Origin: Pseudomonas sp. RIT-PI-q
GTDB lineage: Bacteria > Pseudomonadota > Gammaproteobacteria > Pseudomonadales > Pseudomonadaceae
Assembly (NCBI RefSeq): GCF_001297125.1
Contig: NZ_LHPC01000034.1
Span: 248,001-312,000, forward strand
DNA length: 64,000 nucleotides
Reading direction: 5' to 3'
Shown: in pieces, positions 53,266-63,081 of the stretch
Numbering within the stretch: position 1 is the stretch's first letter
Layout of the letters: each line of letters begins with the position of its first letter
Notes under the pieces: model-generated
Seen by the model: only the letters and a program-made list of their open reading frames with translations
Database searches by the model: none
What the model was told of the DNA's origin: nothing
Translations under genes and position numbers: made by a program

Positions 53266-54510
53266 GGTATTTCCTTTTTTTTGGTGTTTTTATCATCGAC
53301 TATGATAATGGTGTACGAATTAATTTCTATTTTCAAGCAAAAAAATCGTTGCCAATTTGGCAACTAACGAAGGACTCATTGTGTGGTGTCCTTATATAGG
53401 TGTAACAAAATTACTGTTGTCCGACGTTGGCCGAGATATTGAATCACTCAGACACTTAGTTCATCGGTTCATCGGTTCATTGGTTCATTGGTTCATTGGT
53501 TCATTGGTTCATTGGTTAATGTCCTGCAGTACTGATCTTGGTATTCATGCCATTTGTTTACAGCGGAGCGTCTGATTGTTAAAATCACCGTGTTTTTTTC
53601 TCTGCATTGAAACTGTCGCGACAGCGGATAATTTAGAGTCCCAAACACATATGCTGACGTCAGACGTGTTGTCGCCAACTGAAAGCATATTTGTATTGAT
53701 AGACAGCTGAATATCGATTGCAGATGAGTGCTTCATTATGATCTTTTTTTACGAGACCATAATGACTCCATATCTTGTTTCCAGGTTCGAAATGGCAAAG
53801 TGCTTTGGCTCGTGAGTGCTTCGAAAATGTACCAAACCATTCTCGGTATAACGCCCGCCACCGATTGATCAACATGGCAATGTGCGAGGCAAAACGTGTT
53901 ATTCGTTTTTCGTGCCGGAGCTAACAGGAAACGTCAACGTATCGCCGGGTCTGGTAATGCTTAGGATCCTCGCATGCAGCAGATTGACTTAGAAACTAAA
54001 TTTAACGCTCTATGTAATATAATTTTTTTCAAGACAGGTCGAGTGGGGAAGCAACAACGAGACCATCGGGCTTTAAACATTCCAATCGATTAGTATTTTC
54101 TATGGCCTAAAAGGTGGTGTATATGGCATACGGCCATGTTTATTTAGCTGTAAGCTATAGTAATGAAGCAAAACGAACACTGACCTAGGTGCTCTCTCAC
54201 TAGAAAAATCAACGATGGTCACGATTGATCACGCCATTGTTGAGACTCGACGTTTGGGTGTAAATCAAATCATGCGCTTAGTTATTTTTCACTTAAATAT
54301 ATTGGCTGATAGATAGTAGCACATGAGTGAATTTTTTTCGTTTCGTAGGTTTTTTACTTGAATTGCTTAGGTTTTGGTAAGTGTTTATTTGTTTCAATAC
54401 TGTTTTTTGAGGGTGTGAAATATCAAGGGTGAGTGTAGATGTCAGCGTAGATTATATTCTTCATCTATAAAGCATCAGTATTGTTATTATTTTTTTTAGG
54501 GATCTCACGT
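53266..54510. other. AT-rich gene-poor stretch, about 1.2 kb
   Basis: No convincing gene. It contains an octamer tandem repeat (53461-53516) and several short minus-strand frames (for example 53545-53736) without ribosome sites. The last 200 bases lead into the GlxA-type regulator and must hold its promoter. Confidence 0.45.
53461..53516. repeat. Tandem octamer repeat, seven copies
   Basis: TCATCGGT twice followed by TCATTGGT five times, head to tail without interruption, 56 bases. It lies in a non-coding AT-rich stretch. Such repeats vary in copy number by slippage; no gene frame appears to depend on it. Confidence 0.85.
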
Positions 54511-55443
54511 ATGCTCGATATAGGGCTTCTCATTTATCCGGAGTTTCAGGTGCTTGGATTGTCGATGTGCTCAGCTTTCGAGTTAGCGAACATCGTAATG
54601 GGTGATAAAATCTATAATATTAGTCTTCTGTCAGAGCGCGGTGGCCTAGTGAAGACCTCGGTTGGTTTCTGTGTCGATACGATATCATTGGATCATCGTC
54701 TTTTCGATACATTGATTGTCATGGGTGATAATAGTGCTACACCGATGACTCCAGGACTAGTTGCTTATATACGTGAATCAAACTCGGTAACACGTCGCAT
54801 AGGTGCGATATGCACAGGTGCTTATGTACTCGCGGAAGCAGGATTATTAGATGGACGGCGAGCGACCACGCATTGGTTTAGAGCACGCGAATTTCAACGA
54901 TCTTATCCAAAAGTGAAAGTCGAAGAGGATTGCATATTCATCAATGATGGAAAAATGTGGACGTCGGCAGGAATGAGCGCGTGTATAGATTTGGCCTTGG
55001 CGTTAGTAGAGGCTGACCTCGGTGGGGACGTTGCACGCCAAGTTGCGAAGCGCATGGTCTTATACCATCGTCGCGCTGGCGGGCAGTCACAGTTTTCAGT
55101 GATGTTAAGTCTGCAGCCTAGGACAGATCGAATTCAGGATGTCTTAACGTATGCCAAGCAAAATTTGCAGTCTGATCTATCAGTAAATGAGTTAGCGAAT
55201 GCAGCGAATCTAAGCCCTCGTCAATTCAGTCGTGTGTTTCAGGACGAGACTGGACAATCACCCGCCAAAGCAATTGAAAATCTTAGAGTGGAGTCGGCTC
55301 GGTTAATGATAGAAGCAGGCCATTATTCGATTGACAGGGTGGCCGCTGATACTGGGTTTGGCGGCCGAGAGCGAATGCGGCGTGCATTTCTCAGGGCGTT
55401 CGGCCAACCACCTCAAATAATTCAGCGTGCTGAACGAGGTTGA
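54511..55443 (+). CDS. GlxA-family AraC-type regulator
   Basis: About 310 residues. N-terminal DJ-1/PfpI-like domain (residues 1-180) with GAICTGAYVLAEAGLLDGRRATTHW, the classic GlxA nucleophile-elbow segment, then an AraC helix-turn-helix domain (about 215-305: LSVNELANAANLSPRQFSRVFQDETGQSPAKAIE). Start at ATG 54511 with GGGAT just upstream; upstream codons to 54481 encode an unlikely hydrophobic leader. Related regulators control amino-acid and quaternary-amine catabolism (GbdR, CdhR, ArgR). It lies 200 bases upstream of the efflux genes and may regulate them, though MexEF is normally controlled by a LysR protein, so this is uncertain. Confidence 0.85.
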   Translation: MLDIGLLIYPEFQVLGLSMCSAFELANIVMGDKIYNISLLSERGGLVKTSVGFCVDTISLDHRLFDTLIVMGDNSATPMTPGLVAYIRESNSVTRRIGAICTGAYVLAEAGLLDGRRATTHWFRAREFQRSYPKVKVEEDCIFINDGKMWTSAGMSACIDLALALVEADLGGDVARQVAKRMVLYHRRAGGQSQFSVMLSLQPRTDRIQDVLTYAKQNLQSDLSVNELANAANLSPRQFSRVFQDETGQSPAKAIENLRVESARLMIEAGHYSIDRVAADTGFGGRERMRRAFLRAFGQPPQIIQRAERG

Positions 55444-55642
55444 CGATACAAAAAATTAGTCAGCCTATTTTTTGCGAAATTACTGTTGGATGCGTTCAGG
55501 TTAAATAAATATTAGATTTGCTGTGTTTTCAGTTCTTATTCGTAAAATTAGTATTTTGAAAATTAACAGCCCATAACAAAATCACGATGTCGCTTTCAAG
55601 GGAGTGACTTATTTATTATCAACTATCGAGCGTGCATTCATC

Positions 55643-56881
55643 ATGGAAGCATCACGCAGCACTGTGCGTTACCTATTTGTAATATTGGCTTTGGCAATCC
55701 TCGCTGCGTGCGAGAAAACCCAGCGTCCTATTATAACTACCGCAGCTGTCAAAGTTACCGTATCAACCGTTCTGGAACAACCAGTTAACGAATGGGACGA
55801 ATTTACTGCTCATTTGGAAGCACCGGAAACAGTCGACGTTCGCCCACGAGTGTCAGGTCAAATCGACAAGGTTGCATTTGTTGACGGTGCATTAATAGAA
55901 AAAGGGGAGTTGCTGTTTCAGATTGACCCTAGAAGTTTTGAGTACGAGGTTCTTCGCCTTGAAGCCAAACTTCAACAGGTACGTGCTACAGCGTCTAGGA
56001 CAAAGAGTGAAGCCCTGCGAGGTGCGCGGCTGCTGACCAGCAACGCTATTTCGTCTGAGTTGTCGGAGTCACGTAATACAGCGTCTAAAGAGGCGCAAGC
56101 CGTGGTGGATTCTGTAACGGCGCAGTTGAATCTGGCGCGACTAAATCTAAGTTTTACTCGCGTGGTAGCTCCCATTTCAGGTCGAGTAAGCCGTGCAGAA
56201 ATAACTGCTGGAAATATTGTTACATCCAATACAAGTACCCTGACGCATGTGGTGTCCATCGATAAGATGTATGCTTATTTTGACGCAGACGAGCGCGTAT
56301 TTCTCAAATATAACCAACTGGCACTTTATGGTCAGCGAGGTCAGAACACTCCCGTGTACATGGGGTTATCAAACGAAGATGGTGAGAGGCATTTAGGGAG
56401 GATGAACTTCGTTGATAATCATGTTAATCCTAAAACAGGTACTATTCGTGGTCGCGCAGTATTTGATAACCGTGAGGGTTTATATACAGCAGGTCTTTAT
56501 GCGCGATTGCGATTGGTCGGTAGTAACATTTACTCTGCATTATTAATAAAAGATGAAGCAGTCGGTACCGATTTAGGAAAAAAATTCGTGCTTGTTGTAG
56601 ACAAAAATAATTATGCGGTTTATCGCACCGTGGAACTAGGTCCCATGTTGGAAGGGTTGCGCATTGTTCGTGATGGATTGCGAAAAGATGATCGTATCGT
56701 GGTGAGTGGATTACAGCGAGTTCGCCCTGGCGCGCAGGTTGATGCCACTGAGACGCCGATGGCCAGCGAGGAGACGTTGGCAGCTCTGGCTAATCAACGA
56801 AATCTTTTAGAGGCGAGTAATCCAGCGAAAAAGAATACAGCAACCGAAAAAATGGCCAATCTTAGTCCAGCGCGGGACTGA
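55643..56881 (+). CDS. RND efflux periplasmic adaptor, MexE-like
   Basis: About 412 residues with a lipoprotein signal (RYLFVILALAILAAC: lipobox LAAC) and the adaptor layout: VRPRVSGQIDKVAFVDGALI (lipoyl half), helical hairpin with coiled coil, RLNLSFTRVVAPISGRVS (second lipoyl half), then beta-barrel with DERVFLKY and LRIVRDGLRKDDRIVVSGLQRV. ATG 55643 is chosen because it begins the lipoprotein signal; the GTG at 55604 has the better AAGGGAG but would add 13 residues. It precedes the transporter gene by 12 bases. It links the inner-membrane pump to an outer-membrane channel; that channel gene is cut here. Confidence 0.88.
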   Translation: MEASRSTVRYLFVILALAILAACEKTQRPIITTAAVKVTVSTVLEQPVNEWDEFTAHLEAPETVDVRPRVSGQIDKVAFVDGALIEKGELLFQIDPRSFEYEVLRLEAKLQQVRATASRTKSEALRGARLLTSNAISSELSESRNTASKEAQAVVDSVTAQLNLARLNLSFTRVVAPISGRVSRAEITAGNIVTSNTSTLTHVVSIDKMYAYFDADERVFLKYNQLALYGQRGQNTPVYMGLSNEDGERHLGRMNFVDNHVNPKTGTIRGRAVFDNREGLYTAGLYARLRLVGSNIYSALLIKDEAVGTDLGKKFVLVVDKNNYAVYRTVELGPMLEGLRIVRDGLRKDDRIVVSGLQRVRPGAQVDATETPMASEETLAALANQRNLLEASNPAKKNTATEKMANLSPARD

Positions 56882-56893
56882 TGGAGTATTGCG

Positions 56894-59800
56894 ATGCAGT
56901 TTTCAAAATTTTTTATCAAGCGCCCCATCTTCGCCGCCGTATTGTCAATGATGATTTTGATTGCCGGCGCAATCTCGTTATTTCAGTTGCCAATCAGCGA
57001 GTATCCGGATGTGGTACCGCCCACCGTGGTGGTGAGGGCAAGCTATCCAGGCGCTAACCCCAAAGTCATTGGCGAAACTGTAGCTGCTCCACTTGAACAG
57101 GCGATCACCGGTGTCGAAAACATGCTTTATATGTCTTCACAATCCACAGCTGATGGAAACCTGACGCTGACCATCACCTTTACCCTGGGTACAGACCTTG
57201 ATAACGCGCAGGTGCAAGTTCAAAACCGGGTAACGCGGACTGAACCAAAACTTCCTGAGGAAGTTTCCCGTATCGGGATTACCGTCGACAAAGCGTCACC
57301 TGAGTTGACATTGTTGGTACACTTGACTTCTCCTAGTCATCGTTACGACATGCTTTATTTATCCAATTACGCCACGCTCAATATCAAGGATGAGCTCGTT
57401 CGCCTTAATGGTATAGGTGATGTAAAGATCTGGGGTTTGGGCGAATATTCGTTACGCGTCTGGTTGGACCCAGACAAAACCTCATCGCGCAACCTGACCG
57501 CTACTGACGTCGTCAACGCCATTCGTGATCAAAACAGGCAAGTGGCTGCGGGTCAACTTGGAGCGTCACCTGCGCCAAGCGGTACGAGCTTCCAAGTGTC
57601 AATTAACTCGAAAGGGCGACTAGTTTCCGAAGAGGAATTTGAGAACATCATCATTCGCTCCGGAGCGAATGGCGAAATCACACGATTGAAAGATATTGCT
57701 AGAGTAGAGCTCGGCTCCAACCAATATGCATTGCGTGCACGTTTGCACAACGAGCCCGCTGTGGCAATGCCTATCTTTCAGCGGCCCGGCTCCAATGCCA
57801 TTAATGTATCAAACTCGGTTCGGGCCAAGATGGAGGAACTCAAGCAAAATTTCCCAGAAGGGATGGACTACAGCATTGTATATGACCCAACCGTGTTTGT
57901 GCGCAGCTCTATCGAAGCGGTGGTTCACACGCTGGTCGAAGCGTTAATTCTGGTCGTGCTGGTCGTCATTCTGTTTCTGCAAACTTGGCGCGCATCGATC
58001 ATCCCGCTGGTAGCGGTGCCGATATCATTGATCGGTACTTTTGCGGTCATGCACTTGTTTGGCTTTTCGCTTAATGCGCTCTCGCTATTCGGCCTCGTAC
58101 TTGCCATTGGCATCGTGGTTGACGACGCTATCGTCGTAGTGGAGAACGTCGAGCGAAACATTAATCTGGGGTTGCAGCCGCTCGATGCTACAGAGAAGGC
58201 TATGGGGGAGGTGACGCGACCAATCATTGCCACCGCATTGGTCCTTTGCGCGGTGTTTATACCGGCAGCCTTTATTTCGGGACTGACGGGACAGTTTTAT
58301 AAACAGTTTGCACTGACTATTGCTATTTCCACCATCATCTCGGCATTTAACTCACTGACTTTATCACCCGCGCTGGCTGCCTTGCTGTTGAAAGCGCATG
58401 GAGAACCTAAAGACCGTTTTTCCAGATTGCTTGATGTGCTGCTGGGTGGTTGGCTGTTCAACCCCTTCAACCGCGTTTTCAATTGGGCGAGCCAGAGATA
58501 TGTTGACACTATCGTCCACGTGATACGCCGCAGTGGTATCGCCTTACTAATATATGCTGGACTGATTGTACTAACCTGGGGCGGTTTTTCCATGACGCCG
58601 ACTGGGTTCGTGCCCACGCAAGACAAGCAATATCTGGTGACATTTGCGCAGTTGCCTGATGGTGCGAGTCTCAATCGCACTGACAGCGTCATCATGCGAA
58701 TGGGCGACATTGCTTTGACGCAACCAGGTACTCAAAATGCTGTTGCATTTCCTGGTTTATCGATCAATGGTTTCACCAACAATCCGAATAATGGCGTTGT
58801 GTTTATCAAGCTCAAACCTTTCGATGAGCGTACTGATCCGAGCCGGTCTGCTGTGGCGATCGCCTCGGCTCTAAATGGCAAATTTGCTGAAATCCAGGAT
58901 GCATATATAGCCGTATTCCCGCCACCGCCCGTCATGGGGCTTGGGACCATCGGTGGCTTTCGCCTGCAAATTGAAGACCGTGGCAATCTGGGGTACGAAG
59001 CGTTGTATAAAGAAACTCAGAACATTATCGCCAAGAGTCGCAATGTCCCTGAGTTGGCCGGATTATTTACCAGCTATACCGTGAATGTACCGCAAGTCGA
59101 CGCAGCAGTTGATCGCGAGAAAGCCAAGACTCATGGCGTAGATATCAAGGACATTTTCGATACGCTACAGATATATCTTGGCTCGTTGTATGCCAACGAC
59201 TTCAATCGCTTCGGTCGAACGTACCAAGTCAAAGTTCAGGGGGACCAGAGATTTCGGCAGAATCCTGATCAGATAGGTCAGTTGAAAGTACGCAACAATC
59301 AGGACGAGATGATTCCATTGGCAACCTTCGTGAAGGTTAGCAATACATCTGGGCCAGATCGTGTGATGCATTTCAACGGTTTCCTTACTGCTGAAATCAA
59401 TGGCAAGCCAGGGCCTGGCTTCAGCTCGGGACAGGCACAAGCAGCAATTGAAAAGTTATTGAAAGATGAGCTGCCCAACGGCCTGTCTTACGAGTGGACA
59501 GACCTGACTTTTCAACAGATTCTTGCAGGTAACACTGCTGTGTTCGTGTTCTCGCTGTGCGTTTTGCTAGCGTTCCTAGTACTGGCTGCCCAGTACGAAA
59601 GTTGGAGTCTTCCAATGGCCGTTATCCTGATCGTACCGATGACATTGTTGTCAGCCATTGCCGGGGTAATCATAGCGGGCAGCGACAACAATATTTTCAC
59701 CCAAATCGGACTGATTGTGTTGGTGGGACTCGCTTGTAAAAATGCGATTCTCATTGTTGAGTTCGCCAAGGACAAGCAACTCGAAGGCCTGGAACCGTTA

Positions 59801-60079
59801 GCTGCGGTGCTTGAGGCCTGTCGTATGCGCTTGCGCCCTATTTTGATGACTTCGTTTGCCTTCATCATGGGCGTTATCCCTTTGGTGACTTCGACCGGTG
59901 CAGGCTCTGAAATGCGTCACGCGATGGGCGTAACGGTGTTTTCTGGGATGTTAGGGGTAACGTTTTTTGGGCTATTACTTACCCCTGTGTTTTTTGTAAT
60001 TATCCGTCGTTATGTTGAGCGCCGCGCCCTTCGCAAAACACTAAAAGCGAAGACATTGGTGACGGAGGTGCAACGATGA
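56894..60079 (+). CDS. RND efflux transporter, MexF-like
   Basis: A 1061-residue HAE-1 RND pump with 12 membrane helices and two periplasmic loops. Typical features: FIKRPIFAAVLSMMILIAGA at the N-terminus, LFGLVLAIGIVVDDAIVVVENVER in TM4 with the proton-relay Asp pair, and GLIVLVGLACKNAILIVEFAKD in TM10-11 with the Lys. Sequence is closest to the MexF/OqxB-type branch (chloramphenicol, fluoroquinolone and small hydrophobic exporters). TGGAGTATTGCG precedes the ATG. The stop overlaps the next start by 4 bases. Intact. Confidence 0.92.
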   Translation: MQFSKFFIKRPIFAAVLSMMILIAGAISLFQLPISEYPDVVPPTVVVRASYPGANPKVIGETVAAPLEQAITGVENMLYMSSQSTADGNLTLTITFTLGTDLDNAQVQVQNRVTRTEPKLPEEVSRIGITVDKASPELTLLVHLTSPSHRYDMLYLSNYATLNIKDELVRLNGIGDVKIWGLGEYSLRVWLDPDKTSSRNLTATDVVNAIRDQNRQVAAGQLGASPAPSGTSFQVSINSKGRLVSEEEFENIIIRSGANGEITRLKDIARVELGSNQYALRARLHNEPAVAMPIFQRPGSNAINVSNSVRAKMEELKQNFPEGMDYSIVYDPTVFVRSSIEAVVHTLVEALILVVLVVILFLQTWRASIIPLVAVPISLIGTFAVMHLFGFSLNALSLFGLVLAIGIVVDDAIVVVENVERNINLGLQPLDATEKAMGEVTRPIIATALVLCAVFIPAAFISGLTGQFYKQFALTIAISTIISAFNSLTLSPALAALLLKAHGEPKDRFSRLLDVLLGGWLFNPFNRVFNWASQRYVDTIVHVIRRSGIALLIYAGLIVLTWGGFSMTPTGFVPTQDKQYLVTFAQLPDGASLNRTDSVIMRMGDIALTQPGTQNAVAFPGLSINGFTNNPNNGVVFIKLKPFDERTDPSRSAVAIASALNGKFAEIQDAYIAVFPPPPVMGLGTIGGFRLQIEDRGNLGYEALYKETQNIIAKSRNVPELAGLFTSYTVNVPQVDAAVDREKAKTHGVDIKDIFDTLQIYLGSLYANDFNRFGRTYQVKVQGDQRFRQNPDQIGQLKVRNNQDEMIPLATFVKVSNTSGPDRVMHFNGFLTAEINGKPGPGFSSGQAQAAIEKLLKDELPNGLSYEWTDLTFQQILAGNTAVFVFSLCVLLAFLVLAAQYESWSLPMAVILIVPMTLLSAIAGVIIAGSDNNIFTQIGLIVLVGLACKNAILIVEFAKDKQLEGLEPLAAVLEACRMRLRPILMTSFAFIMGVIPLVTSTGAGSEMRHAMGVTVFSGMLGVTFFGLLLTPVFFVIIRRYVERRALRKTLKAKTLVTEVQR

Positions 60080-60153
60080 GCGTTGTAAAAACTTTTTGCG
60101 TTGCTGTGGTCCTCATCTCCGGACTTCCTGCACTGCGGCGGTTTTCAATGTAG
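60076..60153 (+). pseudogene. Truncated outer-membrane factor gene, OprN-like start only
   Basis: ATG 60076 overlaps the pump stop, as the third gene of mexEF-oprN-type operons does, and begins with a lipoprotein-like leader MSVVKTFCVAVVLISGLPA. After about 20 codons the sequence becomes unrelated (LRRFSM, stop at 60151) where an IS3-type element begins. No remainder of an outer-membrane factor is found on the far side of the element (from 61814). So the rest of the gene was lost with or after the insertion. Confidence 0.75.
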
Positions 60154-60154
60154 T

Positions 60155-61813
60155 TGTCGCGTCAACCGTCTAACTATGCCGTAATTTCTTGATCTGTTGC
60201 TCTCGATCCATTCAGTAGCACGGTGCCTATCGGCTCCCAGTTACGTGTCTGGCCTAACCACCGTTCCGGTTTTGCTCCTTGGCTCGTTCGTGCAGCTCAT
60301 GTCGCCGGGCCAAGACCTGATGATCCAGCCCGATGCTGCTTAGTCGTCGTGACGAACCGGATACGGCTATGCCGGAACTCGTTGTTGTACGAGCGCATGA
60401 AATCCCTTAACCAAGCGTGTTCGGCGTTTAAGCTGGCAAAGCCATCCAGCGGCTATAGCGGGCAGTATTTCAGCGTTCTAAACAGCGACTCCGAATAGGG
60501 ATTGTCGTTGCACACACGCGGCCGGCCCCGCGAGGGCGTGATGCCCAGGTCGTACATCTTGCTCAGCAGCGTTACCGATTTCATCGGAGCTCCTTTGTCT
60601 GAGTGCAGCACCAGCGGTTCGTGTAAATACAGCTCTGCGATCACTCTACGTTGCAGCAGTGCGGCGGCTTTCTCCCAGCTTTCTGCGTCGTCGACCTTCC
60701 TGGCCACCGCCTTGCGGCTGAAAACATCCTCAATCAGAAAGAGGTAGTAATACTTGCAGCGTATCGGCGACGGCAGATACGTGATGTCCATGACCACACT
60801 TGACTGGGCGCTTTGGCCGCATGCGTCGTCGGTGCTACGTACCTTCTGGGTCGCCGGCTGCGGCCTCGATGTTGCTGTTGGCCTGCCGCACGCAGAACAC
60901 GTTAAAACGTCGACTCCGACGCCAGATAGCACGCTTGATCGGCCAGTCGTGGCACGATCTGGAACGGCGGCAAGTGGGCGTACTCCGGTGGGTTACACAG
61001 CCTCACAACGGTCAGACGCTTGACTTCGCTCGGTGCATTTCGCGGTGTTCGCCGTGTAGCAGTCGTTCGGGCATCGGCCAGGATAACCTCTGTTTCAGTC
61101 CACCGTCGCAATGTCCGCAGCGATAGACCAATTTCCCGGCAGGCTCTGATTTATTTAGCGCCTGCCGCGACCGCGCTTCCCCCCCAGTAGTCGTTGAGCT
61201 TTTTTCGCAATACCAACAGTGCGGCTGTTTCAGCGAGCACCTTGTCTTAACGGCGCAGTTCGCGCTCAAGTGCCTCGATGCGTTTCTTGTCTTTGCGAGC
61301 TTGCACGCGGTCTTCTTTTTGCCGGGCTTTGTCTGCCTTCTGACGGTTGATGCAAGCTTGTCGCTAGGTCGTGATTTGCTCGGGATAAAGGGCTTTGCGT
61401 CGGCGGTATTCATCTAAGTCGATTTCGGATAAACCGGCGGCGTCAAGCACGACAGCAAATTTGGTTTCGGCGGAGGCCAACGACGTATTTTCGGGCACTG
61501 CATTTCTTTTAGAACGGAGCTGTTTGCGCCAGTTGGACAAAGACATTTCGCTGACCCCTACTCGCCGGGAAACCTTGGCCATCGACAGGCAGCGGGGGGG
61601 GGAGCAGCATCTTGAGTAATGCGACTCTGCGTTCAGGGTGAATAGTACGGCACGACCAGTCTCTTTCCGCCCCCGATATGTTTTTTTTAGGAGAAATCGG
61701 AGAGGCGACAACTATCCTGACACCGGGGGGCACACGATTTACGTTACCTCTGTGGATCAGCAACCCAACGAACATTTTGCTCGTCGCTCAGCGAAATGGA
61801 CTTGACGTCGACA
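60155..61813 (-). mobile_element. IS3-family element, degenerate
   Basis: About 1.66 kb with candidate terminal inverted repeats TGTCGCGTCAAC (60155-60166) and, reading inward from 61813 on the other strand, TGTCGACGTCAAG; they match with a 1-base gap. Three-base flanks agt and gat do not match, so no clean target duplication. It carries OrfA and OrfB transposase remnants on the minus strand with stops. The boundary is uncertain by a few tens of bases, since homology to the upstream lipoprotein ends near 60130. Confidence 0.65.
60174..61711 (-). pseudogene. IS3-family transposase OrfA/OrfB, broken
   Basis: OrfA is at the upper end: VGVSEMSLSNWRKQLRS and CCPPRCLSMAKVS-type codons near 61550, with a frame change around 61600, then AETKFAVVLDAAGLSEIDLDEY. 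OrfB (integrase core) has VVMDITYLPSPIRCKYYYLF (first Asp), VLHSDKGAPMK (second Asp) and NPYSESLFRTLKY (Glu). The frame continues past an in-frame TAG into PLDGFASLNAEHAWLRDF, then a TGA and GQTRNWEPIGTVLLN to the stop at 60174. Several lesions make it non-autonomous. Confidence 0.8.
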
Positions 61814-61820
61814 GATAAAC

Positions 61821-61836
61821 TAACTAACGTTAGTTA
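61821..61836. promoter_or_regulatory. Perfect 16-bp palindrome, likely TetR operator
   Basis: TAACTAACGTTAGTTA is exactly self-complementary and lies 25 bases before the cupin start, ahead of a cupin/TetR gene pair. Position and symmetry fit autoregulation by the TetR-family protein at 62188. It is only 8 bases from the end of the IS remnant, so the insertion spared it. Confidence 0.65.
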
Positions 61837-61860
61837 TTAAATCAGCAAGAGGGGTAGGAA

Positions 61861-62175
61861 ATGATCCACGTCAACGTAAATAATCGTCAATTCAGCGATA
61901 CAGATTGGGCAGGAATTCGTACAGCACCACTATGGGACGCCGATGGCGACGGTGCATATTTCGTCGAATTCAAAGCTGGTGCCGTGTTTCCACCCCATGA
62001 CCATGCAGGTGTGGAGCAATTCCTTCTCATCTCCGGCCGTATCCGATTTAATGAGGTAGAGATGGAGCCTGGCGACTTTTTGAAGGCCGGCCCAGGTGAT
62101 GAGCACATGGCATACGCAATCGAAGATACGCTTGCCCTTGTCTCTTTCCGAGGTGAAGTGTTGTTTAAGGAATAA
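61861..62175 (+). CDS. Cupin (ChrR-like) small protein
   Basis: A 104-residue single-domain cupin: FPPHDHAGVEQFLLISGR holds the His-x-His...Glu metal site, and GDFLKAGPGDEHMAYAIE the second motif with His. GAGGGGTAGGAA precedes the ATG. It resembles anti-sigma ChrR-type C-terminal cupins but lacks the zinc domain. With the TetR regulator 12 bases downstream and a palindromic operator upstream it forms a self-contained pair. Could be a sensor or small dioxygenase; function unknown. Confidence 0.78.
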   Translation: MIHVNVNNRQFSDTDWAGIRTAPLWDADGDGAYFVEFKAGAVFPPHDHAGVEQFLLISGRIRFNEVEMEPGDFLKAGPGDEHMAYAIEDTLALVSFRGEVLFKE

Positions 62176-62187
62176 AGGGGGCTGATC

Positions 62188-62784
62188 TTGCAAAAAAAAC
62201 AATCCCGAAAAGAAACGTTGACCGAGCTTGCCATCGATGTGATGCAGGCTCAGGGTACATCGGGAATGGGGTTACGAGGCTTGGCCGAAATTGCCAATAT
62301 AAAAGCGGCGAGCCTCTATAACCATTTCTCATCTAAAGATGATCTGGTTTATCACGCGATGAATCTTTACGCCGTGCAGCGAGAAGCAGAGTTGAAAGTT
62401 TTCGAGCACCAAACGACCGGTGGTGCGCGTATATACAGTTACTTGAGTCTTTTTGAGCAGTGCTTGAGGTATGACGGCCGTCTTTGTCTCTGTCTTATGC
62501 TAATGGTTGAGCGTAGCTCTCTGTCTGAGAAAGTAATGGATCCGGTGGGATTGTTTGTTGATCAGCACACGGCCTGGTTGGCAGTTGCGTGGAATCAAGG
62601 GCGTTCCGATCATAGTATTAAGTCCGAAATTGCAGGTGAAGTAGTGTCGCCGGTTATATTCGGTGCTTTGGAGGGAATTACGGCATTTGCTTTACTACAG
62701 CCAGATCCGGAAGCAGTGTTTCGTGCTCAGGCGATTGTCTTGCTTTCAGCATTGGGTGTTCAGACAGATGCTGTTGATAAATGA
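62188..62784 (+). CDS. TetR/AcrR-family regulator
   Basis: A 198-residue TetR regulator: N-terminal helix-turn-helix (residues 10-60) with GMGLRGLAEIANIKAASLYNHFSSKDDLVYH, then a ligand-binding helical domain. The start is TTG 62188, since no ATG lies closer and GGGGG is just upstream. It probably represses itself and the cupin gene through the 16-bp palindrome at 61821-61836. The inducing ligand is unknown. The final part contains LQPDPEAVFRAQAIVLL, normal for the family. Confidence 0.87.
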   Translation: MQKKQSRKETLTELAIDVMQAQGTSGMGLRGLAEIANIKAASLYNHFSSKDDLVYHAMNLYAVQREAELKVFEHQTTGGARIYSYLSLFEQCLRYDGRLCLCLMLMVERSSLSEKVMDPVGLFVDQHTAWLAVAWNQGRSDHSIKSEIAGEVVSPVIFGALEGITAFALLQPDPEAVFRAQAIVLLSALGVQTDAVDK

Positions 62785-63081
62785 AACACTTTAGTCTAAG
62801 AAGCAAAATAGTATATTGAGTAATAGTCAACGGTAGGATCTATTAATTTAATAGCTATCAACTGGTGTCAAAACCTTCGGTTAATAATTGGTTTATATGT
62901 GCGCACTAGAGGATTATAAACGTTTTTTACCTCGTAGCGGCTATTCGGCAAAAGAGCGTTAAAACACATAGAGTTGCAAGATGAGGATGCTTGAAGAAAT
63001 ACCAAGGCCGCTCGGCCGTAGTGAGTAACCTGACTATGGGCGAGCGGCTTAATTTTGGATGGAATAGACTTCGGTTTTAAA
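62785..63081. other. Spacer between TetR and porin genes
   Basis: AT-rich, convergent 3' ends, no gene. It includes the hairpin at 63007-63048, downstream of the porin gene. Confidence 0.5.
63007..63048 (-). terminator. Hairpin downstream of the porin gene
   Basis: On the minus strand GCCGCTCG (63048-63041) pairs with CGAGCGGC (63014-63007) around a 26-base loop, about 35 bases after the porin stop. The T-run is weak, so termination is plausible but not certain. Confidence 0.4.

Noticed and set aside
53461..53516. Octamer array as CRISPR or iteron origin
   Set aside because: Units are contiguous 8-mers with no spacers, and no cas, rep or partition gene is near.
60223..60498. 91-codon plus-strand frame
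   Set aside because: It is antisense to the C-terminal half of the IS3 transposase remnant.
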